DNA from: a bacterium
GTDB taxonomy: Bacteria > Patescibacteriota > Minisyncoccia > Minisyncoccales > DG-74-3
Length of the DNA: 7,870 nucleotides
Assembly (NCBI GenBank): GCA_021161025.1
Contig: JAGHBK010000046.1
Span: 1 to 7,870, forward strand
Reading direction: 5' to 3'
The notes beneath the pieces were generated by a model. That model ran no database searches, was not told the DNA's origin, and worked only from the letters and a program-made list of their open reading frames with translations. A program made the position numbers and the translations under genes. Below, one piece after another: positions 6,833 to 7,870 of the stretch (positions are counted from its first letter, which is position 1; every line of letters begins with the position of its first letter).

Positions 6833-7408
6833 ATGGAAAAGGAGTACTATATAAAAGTAACTACTAATCTTTATCGATTGACTTTACTTTTTCCTAAGAA
6901 AGAGCCTCTAAGGTATAAATTACGAGAAATCGCTGATGAGATCTTGGCCCTACTTTCAAAAATAAAAAATTCTAATCCGAAGATTTCTCAAAGCTTGATT
7001 CTGGAAACAAAACAATCCCTTGAGGTTTTAGATAGTTTTTTAGAATTAGCGAAAAACCAAAACTGGGCTTCACCTTATGACATTTTGGCGCTTCAAGGAG
7101 AATATGCTAAGATAAAAGGAGAATTAGAAGGTTTATCTACAAAAAGAAAAGAAGAAATTAAAACCCCTTCTGAAAAAGAAGAAGAAAAAGTATTGGTTCA
7201 AGGCGAGAAAGCCAGAGAGCGCCTTCAGAAAATTTTAGAGATATTAAAAGAAAAAGGTCCTCTTCAAGTAAAAGACTTAAAACAAATTTTTCCAAAGGTT
7301 ACTAAAAGGACTTTGAGACGAAACCTTGAGGCTTTATTAAAACAAGGGTTAATAGAAAGAGTAGGCGAGAAAAATGATACTTTCTATTGCTTAAAAGGTA
7401 GGACATAG
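6833..7408 (+). CDS. Winged-helix transcription regulator, DeoR-like HTH at C-terminus
   Basis: 191 residues. An in-frame TAA at 6824-6826 lies three codons upstream of this ATG, so the start is well fixed. Residues 1-100 form a helical domain (LYRLTLLFPKKEPLRYKL, NQNWASPYDILALQGEY) that I cannot assign to a known family. Residues 103-127 are a charged linker. Residues 128-188 are a DeoR-like winged helix-turn-helix: RLQKILEILKEKGPLQVKDL, then VTKRTLRRNLEALLKQGLI as turn and recognition helix, and ERVGEKNDTFYCL as wing. DeoR proteins normally carry the HTH first and a sugar-phosphate domain after it; here the order is reversed and no sugar-binding domain is present. It is a cytoplasmic DNA-binding protein, probably heading an operon with the sigma gene 52 bp downstream. 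Its last three codons (GRT) fall within the first GGTAGGACA repeat. Self-regulation and control of the divergent gene are inference. Confidence 0.87.
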   Translation: MEKEYYIKVTTNLYRLTLLFPKKEPLRYKLREIADEILALLSKIKNSNPKISQSLILETKQSLEVLDSFLELAKNQNWASPYDILALQGEYAKIKGELEGLSTKRKEEIKTPSEKEEEKVLVQGEKARERLQKILEILKEKGPLQVKDLKQIFPKVTKRTLRRNLEALLKQGLIERVGEKNDTFYCLKGRT

Positions 7409-7443
7409 GTAGGACATAAATTAGGTAGGACATTTGTCCTACC
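7397..7443. repeat. GGTAGGACA repeats: three direct and one inverted copy
   Basis: Direct copies are at 7397-7405, 7408-7416 and 7424-7432; the inverted copy TGTCCTACC is at 7435-7443. The first two form an exact 11-bp tandem (GGTAGGACATA), and the last pair forms a 9-bp inverted repeat with a 2-bp centre. The array overlaps the end and stop codon of the regulator gene and ends 17 bases before the sigma-factor ATG. As DNA it looks like an operator; as RNA the last pair could fold into an 8-bp stem with a 4-base loop (attenuator or processing site). The 11-bp spacing puts sites on one face of the helix. Confidence 0.8.
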
Positions 7444-7460
7444 CTTTCCAATCTGAAAAT

Positions 7461-7870
7461 ATGAAAAACATTAGAAGAGAATTTAGCAAAATATACGATA
7501 AAAACATAGAAAGAATCTATAGGTTTATTTACTTGAAGGTTAACTCTCAAGAAGTTGCTGAAGATTTAACCTCAGAGACTTTTTTGAGGGGGTGGGAAGC
7601 ATATAAAAAAATCCAAAATCCAAAATCCAAAATCCAAAACAAGATTGAAAATCCGAGAGCTTTTTTATATAAAATTGCCAGAAATTTGGTAACAGATTAT
7701 TATCGGGAAAAGGGAAAAGCGCAAATTCTTTCAGCAGAAAACCTCTCTGTACCAGACCCAAGAATAAATTTAGAAGAAAAAGCAATTTTTGACTCTGATT
7801 TAAATACAATTAAAACATCCTTAGCTAATTTAAAGCCTAAATATCAAGATATCATCATTTGGTATTATAT
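7461..7870 (+). CDS. ECF-type RNA polymerase sigma factor, 3' end outside window
   Basis: 136 codons are visible before the window ends. Residues 8-84 match sigma region 2: FSKIYDKNIERIYRFIYLKV, then AEDLTSETFLRGWE (region 2.2, core polymerase binding) and NPRAFLYKIARNLVTDYYRE (regions 2.3-2.4, -10 recognition and melting). Residues 85-112 are the linker. Region 4 begins at about 113 (SLANLKPKYQDIIIWYY, the usual 'L...YR.II...Y' helix) and is cut off. No region 1 or 3 is present, as in ECF sigma factors. The ATG at 7461 has no Shine-Dalgarno site; an in-frame TAG at 7422 limits alternatives to a TTG at 7434, which is inside the repeat. The extra segment at residues 51-60 between regions 2.2 and 2.3 is encoded by 7-bp repeats. 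It is probably co-transcribed with the regulator upstream. No anti-sigma gene is visible; it might lie beyond the window. Target genes are unknown. Confidence 0.92.
   Translation, partial: MKNIRREFSKIYDKNIERIYRFIYLKVNSQEVAEDLTSETFLRGWEAYKKIQNPKSKIQNKIENPRAFLYKIARNLVTDYYREKGKAQILSAENLSVPDPRINLEEKAIFDSDLNTIKTSLANLKPKYQDIIIWYY
7611..7638 (+). repeat. Four perfect 7-bp repeats (ATCCAAA) inside the sigma-factor gene
   Basis: ATCCAAA is repeated four times without a mismatch and followed by AC. In frame it encodes IQNPKSKIQN (residues 51-60). Since 7 is not a multiple of 3, gaining or losing one unit shifts the frame: loss of one unit gives a stop at 7690-7692, gain of one gives a stop at 7646-7648. 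Confidence 0.9.

Noticed and set aside
7424..7443. Intrinsic terminator between regulator and sigma gene
   Set aside because: The inverted repeat has only a 2-bp centre and is followed by CTTTCC, not a T-run; an operator or attenuator is more plausible.
7611..7640. CRISPR-like array
   Set aside because: Units are 7 bp with no spacers and lie within a coding frame.
7302..7809. Two minus-strand open frames (7302-7550 and 7540-7809)
   Set aside because: Antisense to the regulator and the sigma factor; the second includes FWILDFGF, which is only the reverse reading of the 7-bp repeat.
1..7870. Alternative genetic code (TGA read as Gly, as in some CPR lineages)
   Set aside because: The genes are full length under the standard code, with TAA or TAG stops and no in-frame TGA that needs reading through.

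Overview
The window is AT-rich, uses the standard bacterial code, and packs secreted, lamin-tail-domain (LTD) type surface proteins beside a small regulatory operon. This style (very large secreted mosaics with LTD, BACON-like and beta-helix modules, weak or absent Shine-Dalgarno sites, short spacers) suggests a Patescibacteria/CPR bacterium, most likely a parcubacterial lineage. That assignment is inference from protein style; there is no rRNA or other marker gene here.

Layout. Positions 1-490 hold the 3' part of a gene for a small extracytoplasmic-looking protein of unknown function. After a 112-bp spacer with a GC-rich patch and a hairpin, 603-5441 encodes a 1612-residue exported mosaic: signal peptide, unique N-terminal region, Lys/Glu-rich linker, two LTDs, a BACON-like domain, an FN3-like domain, a third LTD, and two copies of a parallel beta-helix module. 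It converges, over a 44-bp spacer with a hairpin, on a minus-strand gene (6697-5486) for a second exported protein with a Pro-rich linker, an Ig/FN3-like domain and a cysteine-rich LTD-like C-terminus.

A 135-bp divergent spacer (6698-6832) separates that gene from a rightward pair: a winged-helix regulator (6833-7408) and an ECF-type sigma factor (7461 to the window end, incomplete). The spacer carries a strong promoter for the regulator, a probable minus-strand -10 placed so that the mRNA would be leaderless, and a 30-bp imperfect palindrome between them. The short gap between regulator and sigma gene carries direct and inverted copies of GGTAGGACA, and the sigma gene contains four perfect 7-bp repeats in its coding sequence.

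Working idea (inference): the regulator and sigma factor form one operon that could control cell-surface proteins, including the divergent LTD-like protein. The sigma gene could be switched off or on by slippage of its 7-bp repeat. None of this is proven by the sequence alone. No tRNA, rRNA, CRISPR array, transposase or integrase was seen.
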